Counted from the first letter of the stretch, positions 52,950-62,165 are shown. The stretch: 64,000 nt of DNA from Desulfurispora thermophila DSM 16022 (GCF_000376385.1 NZ_AQWN01000006.1:124001-188000), one strand, 5' to 3'. A program made the numbers and translations. The notes: generated from the sequence alone by a model not told the origin.

Positions 52950-53663
52950 CTAACCAACTTCGCCCAGATATGCGCTGCGCACCTGTGGGTTGCTCTGGAC
53001 CTCGGCAGCGCTGCCGCTAATCACAATCCGCCCCGTTTCCAACACATAGGCCCGGTGGGCTACCTGCAAGGCCATAAAAGCGTTTTGCTCCACCAGCAGA
53101 ATGGTAGTGCCCTGCCGGTTGATGTCCTGAATAATGGCAAATATTTCTTCCACCAGCAGCGGGGAAAGCCCCATGGAAGGCTCGTCCAGGATCAGCAGTT
53201 GCGGCTTGCTCATCAATCCACGTCCCATGGCCACCATTTGCTGTTCCCCGCCGGAAAGTGTACCGGCCAGCTGTTTCTGTCTCTCCCGCAGGCGGGGAAA
53301 TCGTTCCATCACCATCTCCAGGCTGGCGGAAATTTCGCCCTTGTCCTGCCGCGTGTAAGCACCCATGAGCAGGTTTTCATATACAGTTAAGTTGGGGAAG
53401 ATCATCCGCCCCTCGGGCACGTGGGAGATGCCCAGGCGTACAATCTTGTGCGCCGGGACATTGTCAATCCTCTGGCCCTGAAAAACCACCTCTCCGGCTT
53501 TGGGACGGATTAGCCCGGAAATGGTGCGCATGGTCGTGGATTTGCCGGCTCCGTTCGCTCCGATCAGGGTTACTATCTCGCCTTTTTCCACCTGAAAGGA
53601 AACCCCGTGCAGGGCCCGGATGGCACCGTAATATACTTCCAGATTGTTTACCTCCAGCATCAT
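52950..53663 (-). CDS. livF: Branched-chain amino acid ABC transporter ATPase LivF (copy 2)
   Basis: 237 residues; Walker A GANGAGKSTTMRTISGL, signature LSGGEQQMVAMGRGLM, Walker B LLILDEPSMGLSP. Overlaps the livG stop by 4 nt. Clearly related to, but diverged from, the copy at 48003-48719, so the two clusters are an old duplication or separate acquisitions, not a recent repeat. Confidence 0.96.
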   Translation of the reverse strand: MMLEVNNLEVYYGAIRALHGVSFQVEKGEIVTLIGANGAGKSTTMRTISGLIRPKAGEVVFQGQRIDNVPAHKIVRLGISHVPEGRMIFPNLTVYENLLMGAYTRQDKGEISASLEMVMERFPRLRERQKQLAGTLSGGEQQMVAMGRGLMSKPQLLILDEPSMGLSPLLVEEIFAIIQDINRQGTTILLVEQNAFMALQVAHRAYVLETGRIVISGSAAEVQSNPQVRSAYLGEVG

Positions 53664-54433
53664 GCCATCGCCGCCCCCTTCCCCAGATATGCTTCCAGCA
53701 CCACCGGGTTATTGCGAATTTCCACCGGCAAACCCTGGGCAATAATCTGTCCGAAGTCCATAACCACCAGACGTTGACACAAATTCATCACCATACCCAT
53801 CTGGTGTTCAATCAACAATACAGTCAAATTGAATTGTTCCTTTATGCTTTTGATCAAACCCACCATATTGCTCACTTCGGACGGATTCATACCCGCAGCC
53901 GGCTCATCCAGTATCAACAGTTTGGGCTCCAGAGCCAGCGCCCGGGCTATTTCCAAACGACGCTGGGCCCCGTAGGGCAAATTGGCCGCCAAATCCAGCG
54001 CTCTGTCGGCCAGCCCCAGCACCTCCAGCAATTCCATAGAACGGCTGGTAATTTCCACTTCCCTGTTCTTGAACCTGGGAGTGCGAAAGATGGCATCAAA
54101 AAGTCCGTACTGCACCCGAAAGTGAAAAACTGTCCGCACATTGTCCAGCACCGTGTTGCCTTTGAAGAGACGTATATTTTGAAATGTCCGGGCGATTCCC
54201 GCCTGACACACCTTGTAAGGGGGAATACCCGACATATCCTGGCCCAGGAAAAAAACTTTACCTTCACTCGGCTGATAAATGCCCGTGATCAGGTTGAACA
54301 CAGTCGTTTTGCCCGCTCCATTGGGTCCAATCAAACCCACTATCTCGCCGGGCTCAATAGTCATGCTGAAATTGCTGACCGCCTTCAGGCCGCCGAAGTA
54401 CTTGGAAACGTTTTTTAGCTCAAGAACTGACAT
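53660..54433 (-). CDS. livG: Branched-chain amino acid ABC transporter ATPase LivG (copy 2)
   Basis: 257 residues, Walker A GPNGAGKTTVFNLITG, FQNIRLFKGNTVLDNV, signature-like LPYGAQRRLEIARAL, Walker B LLILDEPAAGMNPSE. AAGGAGG precedes the ATG; overlaps livM copy 2 by 14 nt. Compared with copy 1 the residues around the signature are PYGAQ instead of SYGEQ, both seen in LivG proteins. Confidence 0.96.
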   Translation of the reverse strand: MSVLELKNVSKYFGGLKAVSNFSMTIEPGEIVGLIGPNGAGKTTVFNLITGIYQPSEGKVFFLGQDMSGIPPYKVCQAGIARTFQNIRLFKGNTVLDNVRTVFHFRVQYGLFDAIFRTPRFKNREVEITSRSMELLEVLGLADRALDLAANLPYGAQRRLEIARALALEPKLLILDEPAAGMNPSEVSNMVGLIKSIKEQFNLTVLLIEHQMGMVMNLCQRLVVMDFGQIIAQGLPVEIRNNPVVLEAYLGKGAAMA

Positions 54434-55433
54434 GGGTGACCTCCTTATCCTTCTGCCGCCAGGCGGTCAGCGACTGCGGCACCAGGGCGGCCAATTCTTT
54501 GCCGCTGAATATGCCCTGCGGACGCAAAATAATGGATATGATTAGGATCAGTGCATAAATAACACCCCGGAAGTCAATAAAGGATTCACCCAGCACAAAG
54601 CGCAATCCTTCCAGCAAAAACACCCAGGCCACAGCAGTGACCACCGTACCGGTCATGCTGCCCAAACCGCCCAGCACCACAATGAGCAAAAAGTCGAAAG
54701 ATTTTAAGAAGTCAAAACTGCTGGGGTGTAAAAACGGATAACGGTGCGCATAAATGCCCCCGGCCAAACCGGCCAGCATACAACCCAACACAAAGGACAA
54801 CACTTTAATTCTGGTGGTGTTGATACCCATCACGTCGGCGGCAATCTCGTCCTCCCGCACTGCGGTACACGCCCGGCCGTAGCTGGAGAAAATGAAATTG
54901 CGCGTGAAGATGATGGCCAGCACGGTCAGCAAGAATATCAAGTCAAAACCAGCCGACTGGGGTACACCGGACATCCCGGTCGCGCCACCCAATGGTGGGA
55001 AGAACTTGCTGGAATTGTCCATGCCCACCTTGACAATGATCCCGAACCCTAAAGTAGCAATACCCAGATAATCCGAGCGCAGACGCAAGATGGGTAACCC
55101 CACTAGCAAAGCCAGCAGGCCGGCAACCAACATCCCTAAAAGCAAGGAAATAGCCAAAAATAAATAATTATCAGCACTGCCGTAGAGCTTGTCCAAAAGA
55201 CCGGCGCTATAAGCACCCAGGCCGTAAAAAGCCGCATGGCCCAGGGAGAATTGACCGGTAAAACCGTAAATTATGCTCAAACCCAGGGCTCCAATCGTGG
55301 CAATCAGCGCCTGATCCAGCACCCTCTGCCAGTAGTCGTTCATCAGGCCGGACAGTTGCAGCACCTTAATCAAGGCGTAAAAGGCGACAGTACCCAGTAG
55401 TAGGAGCCAAGTAGCTGATTTTTTTTGCGCCAT
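54420..55433 (-). CDS. livM: Branched-chain amino acid ABC permease LivM (copy 2)
   Basis: 337 residues, somewhat longer than copy 1, nine or so membrane helices, with IIYGFTGQFSLGHAAFYGLG (about 53-72) and VREDEIAADVMGINTTRIK (about 210-228). The ATG at 55433 has GGGGGGG 5 nt upstream and is used instead of the open frame to 55466, which overlaps livH. Confidence 0.94.
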   Translation of the reverse strand: MAQKKSATWLLLLGTVAFYALIKVLQLSGLMNDYWQRVLDQALIATIGALGLSIIYGFTGQFSLGHAAFYGLGAYSAGLLDKLYGSADNYLFLAISLLLGMLVAGLLALLVGLPILRLRSDYLGIATLGFGIIVKVGMDNSSKFFPPLGGATGMSGVPQSAGFDLIFLLTVLAIIFTRNFIFSSYGRACTAVREDEIAADVMGINTTRIKVLSFVLGCMLAGLAGGIYAHRYPFLHPSSFDFLKSFDFLLIVVLGGLGSMTGTVVTAVAWVFLLEGLRFVLGESFIDFRGVIYALILIISIILRPQGIFSGKELAALVPQSLTAWRQKDKEVTHVSS

Positions 55434-55446
55434 ATACTTCCCCCCC

Positions 55447-56331
55447 TTACACCTTGTCCGGCTCATTCTTGCCCAGAATGCCGCTGGGCCTTATTAATAG
55501 TACAAGAATTAAAATAAAGAAGGCAATCGCATCCCTGAGCTGAGAAGAAAGAAAGGCCGAGGTAAGTGTTTCCACCTGTCCCATAATAATAGCACCCAGC
55601 ACGGCACCCGGAATAATGCCGATGCCACCCAGCACCGCAGCCGTAAAAGCCTTCAGACCGGGCATAATGCCCATAAAGGGATGAATTTGCGGATAGGCAA
55701 TGGCATAGAGAACCCCGCCCACCGCTGCAAAAGCCGAACCAATGGCAAAGGTAATGGAGATGGTGTTATCCACGTTCACACCCATAAGTCTGGCCGCATT
55801 GTGGTCTACGGAAACTGTCCGCATGGCCATACCGATCTTGGTCCGGTAGACAATGAACTGCAGAGCCAGCAGCATGAGCACCACTACTACAGCAATCATC
55901 ACCTGAATGTTGGTGATGGTTACACCAAACACCTCCCATCGCACTTCCTCGAACGGACGCTGCACAACGCGAAAATTGGGACCAAAAACAAATTTCAAGC
56001 TGCCAAAATACTCCAGAAAAAGCGAAACACCCAGCGCACTGATCAGGGCGGCAATCTTGGGCGCGTAACGCAAGGGCCGGTAGGCAATGCGCTCAATAGT
56101 CACACCCAGGATGGCACACACCACCACCGCGTTTACAATAGCTACGGGCAACGGCAGCCCCCAGTGCTGAAAGCCAAAATAGCCGATAAAGGCCCCCACC
56201 ATGAACACGTCACCATGGGCAAAGTTGATCAGCTTAACCACACCGTAAACCATGGTATAACCCAGGGCAATCAGGGCGTACATCAAACCCAGCTGCAATC
56301 CGTTGATGATCTGGTCCAAGACGTGTTCCAA
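55447..56331 (-). CDS. livH: Branched-chain amino acid ABC permease LivH (copy 2)
   Basis: 294 residues, about eight membrane helices; LGLMYALIALGYTMVYGVVK (about 13-32), INFAHGDVFMVGAF and RTVSVDHNAARLMGVNVDNT (about 175-195). TTG start at 56331 with GGGAGA about 8 nt upstream; earlier codons coincide with the intercistronic hairpin. Confidence 0.93.
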   Translation of the reverse strand: MEHVLDQIINGLQLGLMYALIALGYTMVYGVVKLINFAHGDVFMVGAFIGYFGFQHWGLPLPVAIVNAVVVCAILGVTIERIAYRPLRYAPKIAALISALGVSLFLEYFGSLKFVFGPNFRVVQRPFEEVRWEVFGVTITNIQVMIAVVVVLMLLALQFIVYRTKIGMAMRTVSVDHNAARLMGVNVDNTISITFAIGSAFAAVGGVLYAIAYPQIHPFMGIMPGLKAFTAAVLGGIGIIPGAVLGAIIMGQVETLTSAFLSSQLRDAIAFFILILVLLIRPSGILGKNEPDKV

Positions 56332-56365
56332 ACCTGAATCTCCCCCCAGCGCAAAATAATGGGCA

Positions 56366-56391
56366 GGGAGGGTGCCGGGCCACACCCTCCC
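56366..56391 (-). other. Intercistronic hairpin between livJ and livH (copy 2)
   Basis: Perfect 9-bp GC-rich stem GGGAGGGTG (56366-56374) with CACCCTCCC (56383-56391), loop of 8 nt, no T run on the minus strand, lying between the livJ stop (56407) and the livH start (56331). Confidence 0.72.
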
Positions 56392-56406
56392 CGCAAGTGA
56401 TAACCG

Positions 56407-57576
56407 TTACGGGGTAACAGTAGCAACGTACTTATAAGTTTTATCAGGTTGCACCTGCAGGATAACAGCAGCTTTAATCGGGTTACCATCCTTGTCAATG
56501 GTAATTTTGCCACTCACAGCGGGGAAGTCCTTGGTATTCTGCAGAGCTTCCTTAATCTTTTCAGGGTCGTTGCTGTTGGCCGTCTTGATGGCGTTCAGCA
56601 TCAGGTTGGTGGCGTCGTAGCCCAGGGTGGCCAGCGCATCGGGCACGCTGCCGTACTTGGCCTTGTACTCTTCCACAAACTTCTTCACTTCGGGCCGCGG
56701 ATCGTCAGCCGAGTAGTGGTTGGTGAAGTAACCGCCGGCCATAGTGGCAAAGTCCAGATCCTTGGGCGAATCCCAGCCGTCGCCGCCCAGGAAGATGGCC
56801 TTAATGCCCTTCTCGCGAGCCTGCTTGCCAATCAGACTGACCTTCTGATAATAGTCGGGCAGGTAGAGAATATCCGGGTTTTTGGCTGCAATCTTGGTCA
56901 ACACCGCGCTGAAGTCGGTGTCGTCCTTGGAGTAAGCCAGAAACTCAACAACCTGGCCGCCGCCCTTTTCAAAGCTTTCCTTGAAAACATTGGCTAACCC
57001 GATGGTATAGTCATTACCCTGGTCATACAGCACAGCCGCTGTCTTCTTTTTCAGATTTTCCAGAGCGAATTTGGCCGCTACAGCGCCCTGGAAGGGGTCG
57101 ATGAAGCAGGCCCGGAAGGCATACTCCTTGCGTTTGCCATTGTCCACGGTCACTTTGGGGTTGGTGGCCGTGTTGGTCAGCATAGGAATCTTCTGGCTGT
57201 TGCACAGCTCACTGACCGGGATGGTGGTTTTGGATGTGAGCGGACCAATAATGCAATTGACCTTGTCCTGCGAAATCAACTTGGTGGCTACGTTAACAGC
57301 TTCGGTGGCGTCATTGCGGTCATCGGCAATCACATACTCAATTTTGTAGTCGCCCGCTTTCATGCCGGCCTGTTCCAGGGCCAGTTTGAAAGCATTCTGG
57401 GTGGATTCACCAAATGTCTTCACATCACCCGTCAGAGGGGTAATCAAACCGATTTTTACAACCTTTTCGCCGCCTTCACCCGCACTTTTATTGCTGGCCG
57501 CCCCACCGCAGCCTGTTACCACCAGAGCTACCGCCAGCAAAGCTACCAGTAATAAATAAACCTTTCTGTTTTTCAC
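56407..57576 (-). CDS. livJ: Branched-chain amino acid-type ABC substrate-binding lipoprotein LivJ (copy 2)
   Basis: 389 residues. Lipoprotein signal MKNRKVYLLLVALLAVALVVTGC (Cys about 23), type I periplasmic-binding fold (VKIGLITPLTGDVKTFGEST, TIPVSELCNSQKIPMLTNTA, KAIFLGGDGWDSPKDLDF). The GTG at 57576 is chosen because AAGGAGG lies 7 nt before it; the ATG two codons earlier is too close. First gene of the copy 2 operon. Confidence 0.94.
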   Translation of the reverse strand: MKNRKVYLLLVALLAVALVVTGCGGAASNKSAGEGGEKVVKIGLITPLTGDVKTFGESTQNAFKLALEQAGMKAGDYKIEYVIADDRNDATEAVNVATKLISQDKVNCIIGPLTSKTTIPVSELCNSQKIPMLTNTATNPKVTVDNGKRKEYAFRACFIDPFQGAVAAKFALENLKKKTAAVLYDQGNDYTIGLANVFKESFEKGGGQVVEFLAYSKDDTDFSAVLTKIAAKNPDILYLPDYYQKVSLIGKQAREKGIKAIFLGGDGWDSPKDLDFATMAGGYFTNHYSADDPRPEVKKFVEEYKAKYGSVPDALATLGYDATNLMLNAIKTANSNDPEKIKEALQNTKDFPAVSGKITIDKDGNPIKAAVILQVQPDKTYKYVATVTP

Positions 57577-57877
57577 ACACATACCTCCTTAAAAGTTCGC
57601 AATCGCCAAAAAACCGCAATACTCCAGATTGTACCCTATACGCTTGCTGTTTTTCACCTCCCTGTCTTTGTCCCACCTGCTAATCTTCCCCGTCCACTTA
57701 AAACGCGGCCTCTAGCAAAAGCGGGAAAACATACTGCAAGTCACAAGATTAACAGTTGTTAATAATTCAACAAATATAACAAAATTCCTGCTACTTAAGA
57801 CATGCTCCCATAATTGATTAACTAATTATAATTTATCGTCCTGATATTACCAAAAATCCATCTAATGTTAACATTTA
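57577..57877. other. AT-rich leader region of the copy 2 Liv operon
   Basis: About 300 nt, very AT-rich beyond 57720. Contains the promoter at 57825-57853 and, downstream of it, a leader of about 240 nt in which no riboswitch, T-box or leader peptide was recognised. Nothing gene-like. Confidence 0.5.
57825..57853 (-). promoter_or_regulatory. Probable SigA promoter of the copy 2 Liv operon
   Basis: Minus strand TTGGTA (57853-57848), 17-nt spacer, perfect TATAAT (57830-57825). It would give a leader of about 240 nt before livJ copy 2. Confidence 0.5.
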
Positions 57878-58480
57878 TTAACAAATATAGTTTCTAATTT
57901 TTAGTTCCACCCCGTAGCGATTTGCTATACATTGACATTCTGCCAGATCAACACCGGGCCAGTTTACCACAGACAATACCACCCTGGGTATTAAACCTGC
58001 GCATTCTTCTATAAAACTCAACATAGCTTGATATGCTTTTTCTTTATAGAACGGCCGGCATATTTTTATATACTCTTCCGGTCTATGAGCATTCAAACTA
58101 ATATTGATGCATTCCACGTTACCGAACAGTGTCCTGGCCAGATCCCCGTTATACCAGAGCCGTACCTGGCCATTGGTATTAATTCTCACTTTACCCCCCT
58201 TCTCTTTAATCACTCCAGCTACCTGCCCCACCAACTCGGGACGGAGCAAGGGTTCGCCATAACCACAAAAAACAACTTCCTCATACCGGGTGGGATCTCC
58301 TATTCTTTGCACCAGCTCGGCAAAGCCCGGCTCGCGGCTGAGCCAGAGATTGTAACCCACTCCCCTTTGACTCTGCCGGATACAAAAAACGCAATTGTTG
58401 GTGCAGCGGTTGGTTATGTTGAGATACAAATTATTACCAATTTGGTAGACAAAGTTTTCACCCGCCGGCTGTTTTTGCAT
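57878..58480 (-). CDS. Radical SAM protein, TatD-associated type
   Basis: 200 residues. The radical SAM cluster motif is CTNNCVFC (about 24-31), preceded by YQIGNNLYLNITNRC and followed by VFCGYGEPLLRPELV (about 69-83, the GxGEP SAM motif) and RINTNGQVRLW. These match the TatD-linked radical SAM family of Clostridia; its reaction is unknown and no tatD gene is beside it here. The ATG at 58480 has AAAGGA 7 nt upstream. Two copies of a 16-bp repeat lie just upstream. Confidence 0.85.
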   Translation of the reverse strand: MQKQPAGENFVYQIGNNLYLNITNRCTNNCVFCIRQSQRGVGYNLWLSREPGFAELVQRIGDPTRYEEVVFCGYGEPLLRPELVGQVAGVIKEKGGKVRINTNGQVRLWYNGDLARTLFGNVECINISLNAHRPEEYIKICRPFYKEKAYQAMLSFIEECAGLIPRVVLSVVNWPGVDLAECQCIANRYGVELKIRNYIC

Positions 58481-58494
58481 AACCATTTCCTTTC

Positions 58495-58541
58495 TAAAAT
58501 AAAAATGCATTAAATTTTTTCCAGATAAAATAAAAATGCAT
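58495..58541. repeat. Two direct repeats of 16 bp upstream of the radical SAM gene
   Basis: TAAAATAAAAATGCAT occurs at 58495-58510 and again at 58526-58541, i.e. 31 bp apart (three helical turns), in the 138-nt divergent region between the radical SAM gene and the TIGR04086 gene. Confidence 0.7.
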
Positions 58542-58618
58542 ATACCTTTCCTGTCATTAATATTGTTATTGCAACATGACCATTGCCACTTTTCCAATCC
58601 CAGGGAGGTGCTAATCAG

Positions 58619-59005
58619 GTGGAAAACAAACCGGGAGTCAGTTTAAGCATTGCTGCCATTTTCAAGGGTTTACTCTACACATTTGCCACCATTTTACTGG
58701 GCACCATCATTTTGGCCATCCTTTTCTTTCTCACCAACTGGCCGGAAAGCTACCTGTATTATGCCGGTCTCTTCATACTGACCATAGGCTGCGCCACAGG
58801 GGGTTTTACCGCCGCCCGGCAAAGCGGCCAGCGCGGGCTGGCCCACGGGCTGGCTGTAACCTTGCTGGCCTTGCTGCTCATCTGGTTTTTGGCCCTGTCC
58901 CTCTGGCCGGGCGATTTATCTTACCGGAGCTGGCTGGGAAGGCTTGTCGCCTGCGCCCTGGGAGGCAGCGCCGGTGGCATTGCCGGTGTGGGAAAGGCCC
59001 GCTAG
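58619..59005 (+). CDS. TIGR04086-family membrane protein (YrzE-like)
   Basis: 128 residues with four hydrophobic segments. The pattern (an N-terminal GLLYTFATILLGTIILAILF, then LFILTIGCATGGFTAARQSG, RGLAHGLAVTLLALLLIWFL and a glycine-rich end) fits the TIGR04086/YrzE family of small Firmicute membrane proteins, function unknown. GTG start with GGAGG 10 nt upstream. Its stop overlaps the end of the convergent phosphatase gene by 4 nt. Confidence 0.8.
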   Translation: MENKPGVSLSIAAIFKGLLYTFATILLGTIILAILFFLTNWPESYLYYAGLFILTIGCATGGFTAARQSGQRGLAHGLAVTLLALLLIWFLALSLWPGDLSYRSWLGRLVACALGGSAGGIAGVGKAR

Positions 59006-60162
59006 TGATGCTCAACAATAACTTCCTTGCCATATGTTTTCAGCAGTTCGACCAAATCGTCAATCACCCTTTGCTTATAAGCAAAAAGAGATGGTATCTG
59101 CGGTGCTAGCTGAGCCGGATTTACGGCTGTACCAACAAGGAAGTGTATCTTATCCGCCCATAAGAGTTGCATCACCAACCTGGACGCTCCATCACGACAG
59201 CCGGACAAATTTTGCATTTTGGCATTTTGTCGCAAAAGTTCCAGCGCATAGGCCAGTGTCAGCGTACCTTCCGTCACCAGGTCAATGCCCGGCAAAATGC
59301 CCAGCGGGGGTACCCGGCTATCGGTAGATGACAGATCTACCAGCACTTCCTGCCCCAGGAAGCGCCCCACCATATTACCCGTACTGCCCCCGCAAACTAT
59401 TTTCCGCCCGCCGGAGTGCAAAAGCTTTTCCACGACCTCCCGGTCCCGTGTGGTATCGGCCGGCGGTCCCACCAGCAGGGTGAGCAAGCGGGGCAGGCGT
59501 GCTTTCACCACTACAACAGAAGCATCGTCACCGGGTTTTCCACCATACAGGTTGTGGCAAAGGCTGACAATCTCTCCCACCCAGGCGCCGGCATCCTTGT
59601 CACTTTCTCCCAGCTGACACAAAAAGCTGCTCAAGCGTTCGTGTCCCCAGCCCATATTGAATACTCCGCCAATTCCGGCATGCAGTATACCGTCACTGAC
59701 CAGAACAATCCAGTCGCCGTCCTCCAGCGTGAAGTAGGCTTCCGCCACTTTTTTATCGCTGATCACCCGTTCCTGTCGCTCAATGCGGCGCAAACATCCA
59801 GCACGGCCCACAATGGCCTGCGGCGTGTCATATTCAGCCAAATAAACCTGTCCATCTTCCCGGATACTCAGAATAGCAAAAGTGCTGTATGCCAGATGGC
59901 GCACCTTGCAAATCGGCAGGGTATAGAGCAATGTTTCTATAACCTCGTCCACTTTGCCCCCCATTTTGAACATGGTGGAAGCGGTTTTCACGGTTAAACA
60001 GGAGAGAATATTGGCCTTCACGCCGCTGCCCAGCCCATCGGAAAGGACAACAATCTTGCCATCGACAGTGGGAACAACTTCTACGCTATCGCCGCACAGC
60101 TCCTCGCCCGCTTTGGTCAATTGCTGCCAGGCCACATCCAAAAAATAGCGCATAACTCTCAC
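59002..60162 (-). CDS. SpoIIE-type PP2C serine phosphatase linked to the sensory hydrogenase
   Basis: 386 residues. The first 210 form a SpoIIE/PP2C-like domain (VVLSDGLGSGVKANILSCLT about 38-57, VLVSDGILHAGIGGVFNMG about 153-171, KPGDDASVVVVK about 210-221; the metal-binding Asp residues are present). The remaining 165 residues are of unknown fold with VCGGSTGNMVGRFLG. Its GTG overlaps the stop of the PAS hydrogenase-like gene upstream (GTGA), and such a phosphatase next to a PAS-bearing [FeFe] hydrogenase is a known arrangement in anaerobes, read as hydrogen sensing passed to protein phosphorylation. Target unknown. Confidence 0.85.
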   Translation of the reverse strand: MRVMRYFLDVAWQQLTKAGEELCGDSVEVVPTVDGKIVVLSDGLGSGVKANILSCLTVKTASTMFKMGGKVDEVIETLLYTLPICKVRHLAYSTFAILSIREDGQVYLAEYDTPQAIVGRAGCLRRIERQERVISDKKVAEAYFTLEDGDWIVLVSDGILHAGIGGVFNMGWGHERLSSFLCQLGESDKDAGAWVGEIVSLCHNLYGGKPGDDASVVVVKARLPRLLTLLVGPPADTTRDREVVEKLLHSGGRKIVCGGSTGNMVGRFLGQEVLVDLSSTDSRVPPLGILPGIDLVTEGTLTLAYALELLRQNAKMQNLSGCRDGASRLVMQLLWADKIHFLVGTAVNPAQLAPQIPSLFAYKQRVIDDLVELLKTYGKEVIVEHH

Positions 60163-61892
60163 TGTTCCTTCATTAAGTTAATTAATTTACTGAGCAACAT
60201 TTTGGTTTCCGCCGTGGTTTCACCCAGCAGGCCAGCTATCTCCTGCGCTACCTTCATCTGTTTCTCAATAACCGCCTGGGCGCGTTCAATAGTTTGGCTG
60301 CGTACCTGGGCCAGTTGTTCCTTGTGTTTTTCCTCGTCGGTAATATCGACAATTATACAGACGATGATCTTCTCCCTTTCCACAGGAAAGAGCACCTGTC
60401 TTGTGACCATACCCTGCGCCAGGCGGCACTGCACATTGAGCAGGGTTTTGCTTTCCAGCACCTGTTCAAAAAATTGCGGTGCCAGTATGAACGAAATGTG
60501 TTTGCCAGCAACATCTTTGTTCGTGCAGTTAAACATTTTTTCCGCGGCCGGATTTATCTCCAATAATCGCAGTTTGTAATCCACAATCACCACACCGTTG
60601 GGCATGGAACTCAAAACCAGATTGGAGAGGGATTCCGCCCTTTTGCGCATATAAGGCATACACATCTGCACTTCCGCCATGCCGTGGTAGACCGCTACCG
60701 CCTTGTCCCGGCAGCTATTATAGCCGCAGGCACCACAGTTGAGCTCATCGGCCTCGGTGTACTTGCCCGTCTGAGCCAGGATATCCCTTATTTCCTGTTC
60801 GGAAGGATTGGGTAAGGACAATTTTTTGTTAGTGAAACTCCGCCTCAATAAATCTGCCGGCAGTTCGGGTCGGGACAGGCAGGCAAAACTGCAGGTTTCA
60901 TCAGTCGAAAGCAGGCAACTGCGGTAGTAAGCCTGGATTTTCTGTCGCTTGACATAAATATCGTCACCGGTCACCGACAGCGGACCGCTAATACACCCTC
61001 CATTGCAGGCCAACAGTTCCATCAAGTATGGCGGGTGATCGATGAATCCGCCCTGCAAGTGTTGTAAAAATTCCCAGCAATTCTTGAGCCCGGTAACGGT
61101 GATCACCTTGCTCTCCAGTATATCGGTGCTGGGCGCAATGGTACGCAACATCCCGCCATCAACCGGATAAAGGCGGGCCAGAGCTGGTTGTGGACCGTCA
61201 AAACCGGCCTCCTCACAATCTTCTTCGCACAAGCACTCCGTCGTCAGCCACTCCCAAAGCTCCTGGAATCCCATCACCTCATCAACTGCACCGGCCAGTT
61301 CCGGACAGGTAATTTCTGCTTTTTTGGCAATGCAGGGACCGATAAACACCACTTTATGATCGGGCAGAAGCCGTTTCAAATAGCGGCCGTGCGCAATCAT
61401 GGGCGAAACCAGCGGCGCCAGATAAGGAATTAAATCGGGAAAATGTTTTTCAATCAGGTTCACCACCACCGGACAGGCGCTGGATATATAAGGTTGTTTA
61501 AAACCCAGCTCCTTGTGCGCTGCGGAAACCATTTCCGCCCCCAGTGATGTTTCGGAAACATAAGCAAAACCCAGTTTTTTCAACATGCTCACCAGAGTGC
61601 GGGGACGACTGAGCGGCAAAGCCGCCGCAAAAGAAGGCGCCAGGCTTACCGCCACTTTCTCACCCGCCTTAAGCATTGCCCTAACCCGGTCCTGCGCGGG
61701 AGAGACTTTTTTGGCCTGTTGGGGGCATACCTGTACACACCGCCCATCCAGCACACAAATATCTTCAATGATCTGGGCGTAAAACTCCCCATTACCATTT
61801 TTGGATCTGATACTAATTGCCTTTACCGGACAGGAACGGACACAGCGATAGCAATCGCGACAGCTGGCCTGATTGGTGATAATGGGAAACAC
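60159..61892 (-). CDS. Sensory [FeFe] hydrogenase-like protein with PAS domain (HydS/HsfB type)
   Basis: 577 residues: two N-terminal ferredoxin motifs (CRDCYRCVRSCP, 11-22, and the partial CVLDGRCVQVCP), an [FeFe]-hydrogenase H-cluster domain with variant motifs SSACPVVV (L1; normally TSCCPGW), IGPCIAKKAE (L2) and LACNGGCISGPL (L3; normally CPGGCxxGGG), a [4Fe-4S] site CGACGYNSC (about 393), a PAS domain (about 425-530, VVIDYKLRLLEINPAAEKMF in part) and a C-terminal helix. This architecture belongs to putative sensory hydrogenases. GTG start with GGAGGGGGTGA upstream. The changed L1 motif suggests altered catalysis; sensing is inferred from the family and the phosphatase partner. Confidence 0.88.
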   Translation of the reverse strand: MFPIITNQASCRDCYRCVRSCPVKAISIRSKNGNGEFYAQIIEDICVLDGRCVQVCPQQAKKVSPAQDRVRAMLKAGEKVAVSLAPSFAAALPLSRPRTLVSMLKKLGFAYVSETSLGAEMVSAAHKELGFKQPYISSACPVVVNLIEKHFPDLIPYLAPLVSPMIAHGRYLKRLLPDHKVVFIGPCIAKKAEITCPELAGAVDEVMGFQELWEWLTTECLCEEDCEEAGFDGPQPALARLYPVDGGMLRTIAPSTDILESKVITVTGLKNCWEFLQHLQGGFIDHPPYLMELLACNGGCISGPLSVTGDDIYVKRQKIQAYYRSCLLSTDETCSFACLSRPELPADLLRRSFTNKKLSLPNPSEQEIRDILAQTGKYTEADELNCGACGYNSCRDKAVAVYHGMAEVQMCMPYMRKRAESLSNLVLSSMPNGVVIVDYKLRLLEINPAAEKMFNCTNKDVAGKHISFILAPQFFEQVLESKTLLNVQCRLAQGMVTRQVLFPVEREKIIVCIIVDITDEEKHKEQLAQVRSQTIERAQAVIEKQMKVAQEIAGLLGETTAETKMLLSKLINLMKEQ

Positions 61893-61910
61893 GCTGTCAC
61901 CCCCTCCGGT

Positions 61911-62165
61911 TTATTCCCCTCGCCTTACGCGGGGTAATATTTCCTCCTGGAAGAGCTGGCCCAGGTTTTCTTTATTCACTCCCGTATACACACAGTCGTC
62001 AATAGCCACTGTCACACCGTGACTGCAATGCTCCATACAAAAACTGCCGGTAATTTTCACCTGCGCCTCCAACCGGTTCAGGGCAAGCAGTCGCTCCAAC
62101 TCCTTCACCACGTCATAAGCGCCGCGAATAAAACATGAACTGCCCACACAAACCTTAATGATCAA
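61911..62165 (-). CDS. Thioredoxin-like [2Fe-2S] ferredoxin
   Basis: 84 residues of the NuoE/HydC C-terminal-like thioredoxin-type ferredoxin fold, with Cys in VCVGSSCF (about 6, 11) and SFCMEHC (about 43, 47). It closely resembles the C-terminal domain of the HydA upstream (VCVGTGCYLKGAYDV, then TFCLEHC). TTG start with GGAGG 9 nt upstream. It stands between HydA and the sensory hydrogenase, so it may shuttle electrons between them. Confidence 0.9.
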   Translation of the reverse strand: MIIKVCVGSSCFIRGAYDVVKELERLLALNRLEAQVKITGSFCMEHCSHGVTVAIDDCVYTGVNKENLGQLFQEEILPRVRRGE

